This document shows positions 1-5,923 of a stretch of DNA of 10,822 bases, in pieces. Each line of letters opens with the position of its first letter. The stretch's first letter is position 1. Source of the DNA: VMDJ01 sp965659945 (GTDB lineage Bacteria > Pseudomonadota > Gammaproteobacteria > Chromatiales > Chromatiaceae); contig CBFHYJ010000052.1 in NCBI GenBank assembly GCA_965659945.1, forward strand, positions 1 through 10,822, read 5' to 3'. The notes below the pieces were generated by a model that made no database searches, was not told where the DNA came from, and worked only from the letters and a program-made list of their open reading frames with translations. The position numbers and the translations under genes are program-made.

Positions 1-87
1 CACGCATCGCAACTGCTTGATCTGGGTGCCGGCTTGCCGGTGGGTTAACAGGATGCGTGGAGGCTTAACCCGAATTCGGAGATTCAA
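1..87 (+). promoter_or_regulatory. rpsB 5' leader, possible S2 autoregulatory RNA (left end cut by window)
   Basis: Two exact complementary pairs cross each other: 1-8 (CACGCATC) with 52-59 (GATGCGTG), and 42-48 (GGGTTAA) with 65-71 (TTAACCC). Together they have the order of an H-type pseudoknot. A small CCGG/CCGG hairpin (29-32 with 37-40) sits in the long first loop. The loop crossing the first stem (60-64) is only 5 bases, which is tight for an 8-bp stem, so the two stems may be alternatives. The rpsB ribosome binding site (GGAG, 78-81) lies just downstream. In Escherichia coli and other gammaproteobacteria S2 is known to repress its own mRNA through a conserved leader structure; that this leader does the same is inferred from position and pairing. 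The first stem may extend left of the window. No promoter is visible. Confidence 0.5.
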
Positions 88-813
88 ATGAGCAAAGTAT
101 CTATGCGCCAGATGCTCGAAGCAGGCGTGCATTTCGGTCACCAGACCCGTTACTGGAACCCACAGATGGCACCGTTCATCTTTGGTCAGCGTAACAAAAT
201 CCATATCATCAACCTCGAAAAATCACTGCCTCTTTTCCAAGATGCAATGAACTTCGTTGGTAAGCTAGCTTCAAATGGCGGCAAGATTATGTTCGTCGGC
301 ACTAAGCGCGCAGCGCGTGGTGCTGTTGCAGAAGAAGCACAACGTTGCGGTATGCCATACGTTAACCATCGTTGGTTAGGCGGCATGCTGACAAATTTCA
401 AAACCATCAAGCAATCCATTAAGCGTCTTAAAGAACTTGAGGCAATGAATGAAGATGGTTCTATGGCAGCTCGCTTTAACAAGAAAGAGCAGCTAACCCT
501 GAATCGTGAGTTGGCAAAGCTTGAGCTTAGCTTGGGCGGTATCAAAGATATGAACAGCCTGCCTGATGCGTTGTTTGTTATCGATTGTGGCCACGAAGAT
601 ATCGCGATTGCTGAAGCTAATAAGCTAGGCATTCCGGTTATCGCTATCGTTGATACTAACAATGACCCTAAGGGCGTTGATTACGTTATCCCAGGTAACG
701 ATGACGCGATCCGTGCGATTCAGTTGTACGTTCAAGAAGCTTCTGCTGCTGTCTTGGAAGGTCGTACAGCTGCTGCTCGCGCTGTTGCTAGCGACAAATC
801 AGCTGAGGCGTAA
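88..813 (+). CDS. rpsB: 30S ribosomal protein S2
   Basis: Ribosomal protein uS2 of the small subunit, which sits on the solvent side near the head/platform junction and is among the last proteins to join. The 241-residue product has the family length. Visible family motifs are GVHFGHQTRYWNP (13-25), RNKIHIINLEK (35-45), GTKRAARGAV (71-80), HRWLGGMLTNFKTI (94-107) and a C-terminal block with GIPVIAIVDTNNDP (181-194) and IPGNDDAIRAIQLY (201-214). Residues about 107-150 are the charged helical insertion typical of bacterial S2. The ATG at 88 is preceded by GGAG (78-81) at good spacing, and the product begins directly with the conserved MSKVSMRQMLEAGVHFGH. It is the first gene of the rpsB-tsf pair and is likely controlled by S2 itself through the leader. 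Confidence 0.98.
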   Translation: MSKVSMRQMLEAGVHFGHQTRYWNPQMAPFIFGQRNKIHIINLEKSLPLFQDAMNFVGKLASNGGKIMFVGTKRAARGAVAEEAQRCGMPYVNHRWLGGMLTNFKTIKQSIKRLKELEAMNEDGSMAARFNKKEQLTLNRELAKLELSLGGIKDMNSLPDALFVIDCGHEDIAIAEANKLGIPVIAIVDTNNDPKGVDYVIPGNDDAIRAIQLYVQEASAAVLEGRTAAARAVASDKSAEA

Positions 814-831
814 TCCAACGCTTATCGGTTA

Positions 832-896
832 GTTACATCACCCGCATTGCGGGTGATGTGCTTTACATGAATTTAAAAAGTTAAAGGTGATGTAAT
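832..896 (+). promoter_or_regulatory. rpsB-tsf intergenic hairpin with alternative pairing to the tsf ribosome binding site
   Basis: A perfect 11-bp stem forms between 835-845 (ACATCACCCGC) and 849-859 (GCGGGTGATGT) with a 3-base loop. No T-run follows (GCTTTAC), so it is not a standard terminator. The octamer GGTGATGT in its 3' arm (852-859) recurs exactly at 886-893, over the tsf Shine-Dalgarno sequence. The 5' strand 832-842 can therefore pair instead with 886-896 (10 Watson-Crick pairs plus one G-U), which would hide the tsf start region. The local hairpin is shorter-range and richer in G+C and should normally win. A role in processing, mRNA stability or tsf translation is inference. Confidence 0.55.
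884..891 (+). promoter_or_regulatory. tsf ribosome binding site
   Basis: AAGGTGAT is an extended match to the complement of the 16S rRNA 3' end, ending 6 bases before the tsf ATG at 898. It supports that start and is the element that the upstream hairpin arm could sequester. Confidence 0.8.
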
Positions 897-897
897 C

Positions 898-1788
898 ATG
901 GCAATTACTGCTTCATTGGTTAAAGAACTTCGCGAGCGTACTGGCGCTGGCATGATGGAGTGTAAGAAAGCACTCGAAGAAACTAACGGCGATATCGAAG
1001 TTGCAATCGAAAATATGCGTAAATCTGGCCAAGCGAAAGCGGCTAAGAAAGCAGGTCGTATTGCGGCAGATGGCGTTATTAAAGTTGCTATTTCAGCTGA
1101 CGGTAAGTCTGCAGCAATGGTTGAGGTTAACTGTGAAACTGACTTCGTTGCTAAGGACGAAAACTTCCAGTCATTCGCTGATGCTATTGCTAATCGCGCG
1201 TTAAACAGTGATGTTGCTGATGTAGAAGCGCTTGTGGCGTTGCCGCTGCACGAAGGTGAAGCAACCACAATCGAAGAAGCTCGTCAGGCATTGATTTCAA
1301 AGATCGGTGAGAACATGACAGTTCGTCGCATGATGCGTTTCTCAACCTCTGGTGTTTTGTCTAGCTACCTACACGGCAATCGTATTGGTGTTGTTGTTGA
1401 CACCGACCAGAATGCTGACTTGGGTCGTGATGTGGCAATGCACGTTGCTGCAGTTAACCCAGTTTGCATTGATGAGTCAGGTGTACCTGCTGAATTGCTT
1501 GAGAAAGAGCGCGACATCGTTGTGACTCAGGCTCAAGAGAGTGGTAAGCCAGCTGACATCATCGAGAAGATGGTTGAAGGTCGTATGCGTAAGTACTTGG
1601 CAGAGATTACTTTGGTTGGTCAGACATTCGTTAAGGATCCAGACACCACCGTCGGTAAATTGCTGAGCAGCAGAGGTGTAACCTTGAATAGCTTCAACCG
1701 CTTCGAAGTCGGTGAAGGTATCGAGAAGAAATCAGAAAACTTCAGAGATGAAGTTATGGCACAAGCCGCAGCAGCTCGCGGCGAGTGA
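898..1788 (+). CDS. tsf: Translation elongation factor Ts (EF-Ts)
   Basis: Guanine nucleotide exchange factor that displaces GDP from EF-Tu so that it can bind GTP and aminoacyl-tRNA again; cytoplasmic. The 296 residues match the long bacterial form. The N-terminal UBA-like domain (about 1-55) carries the signature LRERTGAGMMECKKAL (11-26). The core follows, with the TDFV motif (81-84), whose Asp and Phe intrude near the EF-Tu nucleotide site. Two core subdomains and a coiled-coil/C-terminal module follow, ending FEVGEGIEKK and an Ala-rich tail. The ATG at 898 has the strong site AAGGTGAT upstream. The gene ends in tandem in-frame stops (TGA at 1786, TAA at 1789) and is followed at once by a terminator. 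It is expected to be co-transcribed with rpsB. Confidence 0.98.
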   Translation: MAITASLVKELRERTGAGMMECKKALEETNGDIEVAIENMRKSGQAKAAKKAGRIAADGVIKVAISADGKSAAMVEVNCETDFVAKDENFQSFADAIANRALNSDVADVEALVALPLHEGEATTIEEARQALISKIGENMTVRRMMRFSTSGVLSSYLHGNRIGVVVDTDQNADLGRDVAMHVAAVNPVCIDESGVPAELLEKERDIVVTQAQESGKPADIIEKMVEGRMRKYLAEITLVGQTFVKDPDTTVGKLLSSRGVTLNSFNRFEVGEGIEKKSENFRDEVMAQAAAARGE

Positions 1789-1795
1789 TAACATC

Positions 1796-1826
1796 AGACC
1801 CGCACCTAGTGCGGGTCTTTTGTTTT
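1796..1826 (+). terminator. Rho-independent terminator after tsf
   Basis: A perfect 10-bp stem (AGACCCGCAC at 1796-1805, GTGCGGGTCT at 1809-1818) with a CTA loop runs into TTTTGTTTT (1818-1826). It lies 8 bases after the tsf stop codon and 27 bases before pyrH. It probably ends most rpsB-tsf transcripts, so the abundant translation proteins can be made in excess of UMP kinase. Any read-through would carry on into pyrH. Confidence 0.9.
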
Positions 1827-1853
1827 AGCCATATTTAAAAGGAACTCTACCCA

Positions 1854-2576
1854 ATGCCAAATGCTCAATTACCAAAACGACTACTCCTTAAGATGAGCGG
1901 AGAAGCGCTCATGGGTGACGGTGATTTTGGTATCGATTCAGCGACTCTGGCGCGTTATGCGGCTGATATTGCCGAGTTGGTTGCAAAGGGCATTCAAGTA
2001 GGCGTGGTTATCGGTGGTGGCAATATCTTCCGAGGTGCTGGCCTTGCAGGTGGTGGTTTTGACCGAGTTCGTGGTGACCACATGGGTATGCTAGCGACGG
2101 TGATGAACTCGCTAGCAATGCAAGATCAACTTACAAAACTCAATATCGATGCACGTACCTTGTCGGCGTTCCGTATCGATACCGTTTGTGAGTCTTATTC
2201 ACGTGATGTGGCGGTGGCCCACCTAGAGGCTGGACGTGTTGCAATTATGGCGGCAGGAACGGGTAACCCTTACTTCACGACCGACTCTGCAGCCAGCTTG
2301 CGTGCGATTGAGATCGGCGCCGATTTGATGATCAAAGCGACCAAGGTTGATGGTGTCTACTCCGCAGATCCAAAGAAGGATCCAGATGCTGAGTTTTATG
2401 CGACATTGACGTACGATCAGGTTTTGGCACAAGGCTTAGGCGTGATGGATGCAACAGCTGTTGTCTTGTGTAAAGAAAATAATATGCCCTTAAGGGTAAT
2501 GAATATTAACGAGCAAGGTGCTTTGACACGCTTGGTTTCAGGCGATTCAGTTGGCACCTTGGTGACGGGAGTCTAA
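1854..2576 (+). CDS. pyrH: Uridylate kinase (UMP kinase)
   Basis: Phosphorylates UMP to UDP with ATP, in pyrimidine nucleotide synthesis; a cytoplasmic, essential, hexameric enzyme of the amino-acid-kinase fold, allosterically activated by GTP and inhibited by UTP in characterised bacterial members. At 240 residues it is full length. Visible motifs are the phosphate-binding LLKMSGEALMG (11-21), VVIGGGNIFRG (51-61), DHMGMLATVMN (75-85), the UMP-contacting TGNPYFTTDSAA (136-147) and the nucleotide-binding ATKVDGVYSADPKKDP (162-177). The ATG at 1854 has AAAAGGA (1837-1843) upstream at a slightly long spacing of 10 bases. The gene follows the tsf terminator and is 7 bases from frr, so pyrH and frr are very likely co-transcribed. 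I see no clear pyrH promoter in the 27-base gap; expression may come from read-through or a promoter inside tsf. Confidence 0.98.
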   Translation: MPNAQLPKRLLLKMSGEALMGDGDFGIDSATLARYAADIAELVAKGIQVGVVIGGGNIFRGAGLAGGGFDRVRGDHMGMLATVMNSLAMQDQLTKLNIDARTLSAFRIDTVCESYSRDVAVAHLEAGRVAIMAAGTGNPYFTTDSAASLRAIEIGADLMIKATKVDGVYSADPKKDPDAEFYATLTYDQVLAQGLGVMDATAVVLCKENNMPLRVMNINEQGALTRLVSGDSVGTLVTGV

Positions 2577-2583
2577 AAACGTC

Positions 2584-3141
2584 ATGATTGATGACATTAA
2601 AGAAGATGCTGCAGGCCGTATGGCAAAAAGCGTCGATGCTTTAGGTGAAAATTTAGCAAAGGTTCGTACTGGTCGTGCGCACCCATCAATGTTGGATCAC
2701 GTTGTCGTGAGCTACTACGGTGCAGATACCCCGCTTAAGCAAGTGGCTAACGTCGGTGTTGAAGATGCGCGTACATTAACTGTACAGCCTTGGGAGCAAG
2801 GTATGGTGCAAGCGGTTGAGAAAGCGATCCTAGAATCTAATCTCGGCGTGACTCCAAATACAGCAGGCACTTTAATTCGCTTGCCGATCCCACCTCTAAC
2901 AGAAGAGCGTCGTAAAGATATGACGCGTATTGTTCGAGCTGAGGCAGAGCAGGCACGAGTGGCGGTGCGTAACATTCGTCGTGATGCCAATGGCAGTTTG
3001 AAAGAGTTAGTTAAAGAAAAGCTCATTTCTGAAGATGATGAGCATCGTGGTCAGGAGATCATTCAGAAGTTGACCGATCAGCACGTCAACGAGATTGATC
3101 AATTGATGGCAAAGAAAGAAGAAGACTTGATGTCGGTATAA
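2584..3141 (+). CDS. frr: Ribosome recycling factor
   Basis: Acts with EF-G to split post-termination ribosomes from mRNA; essential and cytoplasmic. The 185-residue product has the standard length. The three-helix-bundle domain is formed by the N-terminal helix (about 1-29) and the two long C-terminal helices (about 106-185). The beta/alpha/beta domain (about 31-104) is inserted after the signature KVRTGRAHPSML (26-37). The conserved LPIPPLTEERRKDM (100-113) and RNIRRDANG (129-137) are present, including Arg132, which is known to be important in the E. coli protein. The ATG at 2584 uses GGGAG (2567-2571), placed inside the end of pyrH, which suggests translational coupling. Its stop codon lies inside a TATAAT hexamer. 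Confidence 0.98.
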   Translation: MIDDIKEDAAGRMAKSVDALGENLAKVRTGRAHPSMLDHVVVSYYGADTPLKQVANVGVEDARTLTVQPWEQGMVQAVEKAILESNLGVTPNTAGTLIRLPIPPLTEERRKDMTRIVRAEAEQARVAVRNIRRDANGSLKELVKEKLISEDDEHRGQEIIQKLTDQHVNEIDQLMAKKEEDLMSV

Positions 3142-3142
3142 T
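3137..3142 (+). promoter_or_regulatory. Possible -10 element (TATAAT) overlapping the frr stop codon
   Basis: This is a perfect sigma70 -10 hexamer whose last bases include the frr TAA stop. No TTGACA-like -35 lies at 16-18 bases and no extended -10 TG is present, so promoter activity is doubtful. If active, transcription would start near 3149, just upstream of the terminator hairpin and uppS. Confidence 0.2.
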
Positions 3143-3162
3143 TAGCCGGGAACAGTCACCTA

Positions 3163-3188
3163 AGCGCCGACGTTATGTCGGCGTTTTT
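3163..3188 (+). terminator. Rho-independent terminator between frr and uppS
   Basis: The stem CGCCGAC (3165-3171) / GTCGGCG (3177-3183) has a 5-base loop and is followed by TTTTT (3184-3188); flanking bases at 3163-3164 can extend it by pairing with the T-run. It ends 17 bases before the uppS start. It separates the pyrH-frr unit from the envelope genes, either as a full stop or as a partial attenuator. Confidence 0.8.
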
Positions 3189-3204
3189 GTAATAGGTAAT
3201 ACGA

Positions 3205-3924
3205 GTGAATATACCGCGTCATATTGCCATCATCATGGATGGTAATGGCCGATGGGCAAAGCAGCAGGGTAAGGCGAGGCATCATGGCCATAAGGCAGGT
3301 GCTGAGTCGGTGCGTCGTGTTGTTCAAGCTTGCGGCGAGTTGGGCGTTGAAGCACTTACCTTATTTGCATTCAGTAGTGAGAATTGGAAGCGACCTAAGC
3401 TGGAGGTTGAGCTTTTAATGGAGCTGTTTATGACGGCTTTATCTCGTGAGGTTAAAAGCTTAAAAAAGAATAACGTTAAGCTGCGGGTGATTGGCGAACT
3501 ATCGGCATTTCCGCAGCGGCTACAAGATAAAATACAAAAATCGATTGATGAAACCGCTGGCTGCACGGGTTTGCACCTCAATATTGCCGCAAATTATGGC
3601 GGTCGATGGGACGCGACTAATGCCGCTAAGCAGATTGCACGTCAGGTTCAGTTGGGTGAGTTGACGCTTGAACAGATTGATGAGAATCAGTTTAACGCCT
3701 TTACTCAATTGTCGGATTTGCCGGAAGTAGACCTGTTTATTCGTACTGGTGGTGAAATCAGGGTGAGTAATTTTTTACTTTGGCAAATTGCCTATAGTGA
3801 GTTGGTGTTTAGTGATGTGCTTTGGCCTGAGTTTGGTGATGAGGCATTGAAAGATGCCATTGAACAGTTCTCAAAGCGTCAGCGCCGTTTCGGTAAAACC
3901 GGTGAACAAATAGAAGAAAATTGA
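3205..3924 (+). CDS. uppS: (2E,6E)-farnesyl-diphosphate-specific ditrans,polycis-undecaprenyl-diphosphate synthase
   Basis: cis-Prenyltransferase that adds eight isopentenyl units to farnesyl diphosphate to give undecaprenyl diphosphate, the lipid carrier for peptidoglycan and O-antigen. The 239-residue product is within the family range. It has the catalytic HIAIIMDGNGRWA block (6-18) with Asp12, SSENWKRP (57-64), HLNIAANYGGRWD (124-136) and the pyrophosphate-binding RTGGEIRVSNFLLWQ (180-194) with Arg180, Arg186 and Ser188, followed by the metal-associated Glu199. Val187 stands where Leu or Ile is more usual, a conservative change. The start is GTG at 3205, with a weak AGG (3194-3196) 8 bases upstream; the next ATG (3235) would remove the conserved His6 region. 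Its stop is 2 bases before the cdsA ATG. Confidence 0.97.
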   Translation: MNIPRHIAIIMDGNGRWAKQQGKARHHGHKAGAESVRRVVQACGELGVEALTLFAFSSENWKRPKLEVELLMELFMTALSREVKSLKKNNVKLRVIGELSAFPQRLQDKIQKSIDETAGCTGLHLNIAANYGGRWDATNAAKQIARQVQLGELTLEQIDENQFNAFTQLSDLPEVDLFIRTGGEIRVSNFLLWQIAYSELVFSDVLWPEFGDEALKDAIEQFSKRQRRFGKTGEQIEEN

Positions 3925-3926
3925 TT

Positions 3927-4742
3927 ATGTTAAAGCAACGCATTTTGACCGCACTGGTTTTAATTCCGATAGTGATTGGTGTGATTTTTTACGCACCCAT
4001 TGAGGTGTTTGCGAGTTTTATCGGTGCTGTCTCGTTATTGGCTGCACGTGAGTGGGCCAACTTAAATGGTCTAAAAACATTAGCTAGTCAGTTGCCGTAC
4101 ATGATTGCTGTAGCGGTTTTAGTAATGATGTTAGCGATGATGCCGGGTATCGTTTTTGTGTTGTTTGCTGCGATTACCGTTTTTTGGGTTGGCAACAGTT
4201 TCACCTTGGTAATGCGTAACAAGCCGCTTGAGCAAGTGGATGGCCTACGCCCAGGTATGTTGGCAATGGGCGTGTTGATTTTAAGTAGCGTATTTTTGGC
4301 GATGATCCAATTGCATCAAACACCGGCCATTGGATCTGGCTTGGTGATGTTTTTATTCGTCTTGATATGGGTGGCAGATTCAGGCGCGTATTTCGCTGGA
4401 CGGGCTTTCGGTAAACATAAACTTTCACCACATGTTAGCCCCGGTAAAACATGGGAAGGTGCTTTTGGATCTTTATTGGGCGCTGTCGTCTGCGGCGTTG
4501 TGTTGCATCGTTTCGAATGGTTTGAGCTGAGCGTAATGCAGCTTGTATTTGTCTGTGTTGCGACCGCTTGGGTGTCTATTGGTGGCGACCTTTTTGAAAG
4601 CGTGATGAAGCGACAAGCGGATGTGAAAGATAGCGGTAACTTATTGCCGGGACATGGTGGTGTGCTCGATCGTATCGATAGTTTGTTAGCCGCAGCACCT
4701 GTTTTCCTGATGTTGGTTGCATTGGCGGGTGGCCTTAAGTGA
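3927..4742 (+). CDS. cdsA: Phosphatidate cytidylyltransferase (CDP-diacylglycerol synthase)
   Basis: Inner-membrane enzyme that joins CTP and phosphatidic acid to CDP-diacylglycerol, the precursor of all major phospholipids. From ATG 3927 the product has 271 residues with about eight hydrophobic stretches (roughly 5-38, 57-98, 111-129, 138-152, 180-194, 202-219 and 253-268). The C-terminal family signature is intact: SVMKRQADVKDSGNLLPGHG (225-244) followed by GVLDRID (245-251), with conserved Asp221, Lys228-Arg229, Lys234-Asp235 and Asp248. The reading frame is also open from a TTG at 3921 overlapping the uppS stop; I prefer the ATG because the next residues (LKQRILTA) form the usual N-terminus. 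The ribosome binding site is weak (AGAAGA near 3912), consistent with coupling to uppS. The stop overlaps the dxr start as GTGA. Confidence 0.97.
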   Translation: MLKQRILTALVLIPIVIGVIFYAPIEVFASFIGAVSLLAAREWANLNGLKTLASQLPYMIAVAVLVMMLAMMPGIVFVLFAAITVFWVGNSFTLVMRNKPLEQVDGLRPGMLAMGVLILSSVFLAMIQLHQTPAIGSGLVMFLFVLIWVADSGAYFAGRAFGKHKLSPHVSPGKTWEGAFGSLLGAVVCGVVLHRFEWFELSVMQLVFVCVATAWVSIGGDLFESVMKRQADVKDSGNLLPGHGGVLDRIDSLLAAAPVFLMLVALAGGLK

Positions 4743-5908
4743 TTGGTGTTAGCGTTCTCGGTTCGACCGGTTCAATCGGTATCAGCACGCTGGATGTGGT
4801 TGCTCAGCATCCTGAGCGTTATCGTGCAATTGGCCTTGCAGCGAATACGGATGTGGAAGGACTATTCCAACAATGCGAACGTTTTCAGCCAGCTGTGGTT
4901 GCGATGGCCGATGAAGCCAGTGCAGCTGAGTTAGCAAAGCGATTAGCGTCTATCGGATCATCTATTGAAGTGCTTGCCGGCCAAGAAGGTGTAATAGCGA
5001 TCGCTGAGATGGCAGATGCTGACATGGTGATGGCAGCGATTGTTGGTGCGGCGGGTTTAACACCTACCTTGGCTGCGGTGCGTAAAGGCAAACGCATTTT
5101 ACTGGCTAATAAAGAATCGCTCGTTGTGGCGGGTGATTTATTCATGCGCGAAGTGAAAGCCCATGACGCATCCGTCTTGCCGATTGATAGTGAGCACAAT
5201 GCGGTTTTTCAGTGTATGCCGCAAGATTTTGATCAGGGCTTGGCAGCAAAGGGCGTCAAACGTATTTTGTTGACGGCGTCTGGTGGGCCCTTTCGCACGT
5301 GGTCTCAAGATCAATTGCAATCAGTAACGCCTGAACAAGCGTGTGCTCATCCAAATTGGAGCATGGGGCGTAAGATCTCTGTTGATTCGGCAACCATGAT
5401 GAACAAAGGCCTTGAAGTCATCGAAGCGCGTTGGCTCTTCAATGCAACTCCGGAGCAGATCAAAGTGGTCGTTCATCCACAGAGCGTGGTGCATTCAATG
5501 GTGCAGTATGTCGATGGTTCCGTTTTGGCTCAGTTGGGTAATCCTGATATGCGCACGCCGATTGCACATGCGATGGCTTGGCCTGAGCGTCATGGCTCGG
5601 GCGTGGCTTCATTGGATTTGTTTGAGATTGCGCGTCTGGATTTTGAAGAGCCGGACACACAAAGATTTCCGTGTTTGCGCTTAGCTTTTGATGCCGTTAC
5701 GGCAGCGGGTGTCGCGCCGGCGGTACTCAATGCGGTGAATGAGGTTGCAGTTGATGCTTTCCTAAATAAACAACTGGCTTTTGTGCGTATACCTGAGGTT
5801 ATTGAAACGGTTCTTTCGCAGAATATTGAGGGTGATCTCGATTCAGTTGATGGTTTGATGTCAATTGACCAAGCGGCGCGTTCTGCAGCGGAACAATTGC
5901 TGCACTGA
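4739..5908 (+). CDS. dxr: 1-deoxy-D-xylulose 5-phosphate reductoisomerase
   Basis: Also called ispC. It rearranges and reduces 1-deoxyxylulose 5-phosphate to 2-C-methyl-D-erythritol 4-phosphate using NADPH and a divalent metal, the committed step of the MEP isoprenoid pathway and the target of fosmidomycin. The 389-residue protein shows the NADPH loop GSTGSIG (8-14), LLANKESLV (121-129), the metal ligands Asp150 and Glu152 in PIDSEHNA (148-155), the substrate loop TASGGPFR (179-186), the flexible-loop Trp in HPNWSMG (204-210) and Glu229 in EVIEARWLF (226-234). The start is GTG at 4739, overlapping the cdsA stop by 4 bases; no ATG lies before the glycine loop, so GTG is well supported. The precursor made here ultimately supplies UppS, encoded two genes upstream. 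Confidence 0.98.
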   Translation: MIGVSVLGSTGSIGISTLDVVAQHPERYRAIGLAANTDVEGLFQQCERFQPAVVAMADEASAAELAKRLASIGSSIEVLAGQEGVIAIAEMADADMVMAAIVGAAGLTPTLAAVRKGKRILLANKESLVVAGDLFMREVKAHDASVLPIDSEHNAVFQCMPQDFDQGLAAKGVKRILLTASGGPFRTWSQDQLQSVTPEQACAHPNWSMGRKISVDSATMMNKGLEVIEARWLFNATPEQIKVVVHPQSVVHSMVQYVDGSVLAQLGNPDMRTPIAHAMAWPERHGSGVASLDLFEIARLDFEEPDTQRFPCLRLAFDAVTAAGVAPAVLNAVNEVAVDAFLNKQLAFVRIPEVIETVLSQNIEGDLDSVDGLMSIDQAARSAAEQLLH

Positions 5909-5917
5909 TCGGTCTAT
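5890..5917 (+). promoter_or_regulatory. Weak sigmaE-like promoter candidate before rseP
   Basis: GGAACAA (5890-5896) and TCTAT (5913-5917) are separated by 16 bases and partly resemble the sigmaE pattern GGAACTT / TCTGA or TCAAA. The -35 matches five of seven positions and the -10 three of five. A transcript would begin almost at the rseP ATG, which leaves little room for a leader. It is included because rseP and bamA belong to the sigmaE regulon in E. coli; chance is a realistic explanation. Confidence 0.12.
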
Positions 5918-5923
5918 TGAGTT

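Noticed and set aside
186..662. Long open frame on the minus strand opposite rpsB (158 codons)
   Set aside because: It lies wholly inside rpsB in antisense, the translation has no recognisable motif, and the rpsB frame is unambiguous; a codon-bias shadow.
835..859. The rpsB-tsf hairpin as an intrinsic terminator
   Set aside because: The stem is strong, but the following bases are GCTTTACATG, without the T-run needed for efficient intrinsic termination.
1841..1869. GGAACTC followed 17 bases later by TCAAT, resembling a sigmaE promoter at the pyrH start
   Set aside because: The -35-like part is next to the pyrH ribosome binding site, the -10 would be inside pyrH after its ATG, and no sigmaE role for pyrH is expected.
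2487..2496. Ten-base palindrome CCCTTAAGGG in pyrH
   Set aside because: It encodes conserved pyrH residues, has no partner copy or loop, and is best explained by chance.
3921..3926. TTG as an upstream start for cdsA
   Set aside because: It overlaps the uppS stop and adds only two residues; the ATG at 3927 gives the usual N-terminus.
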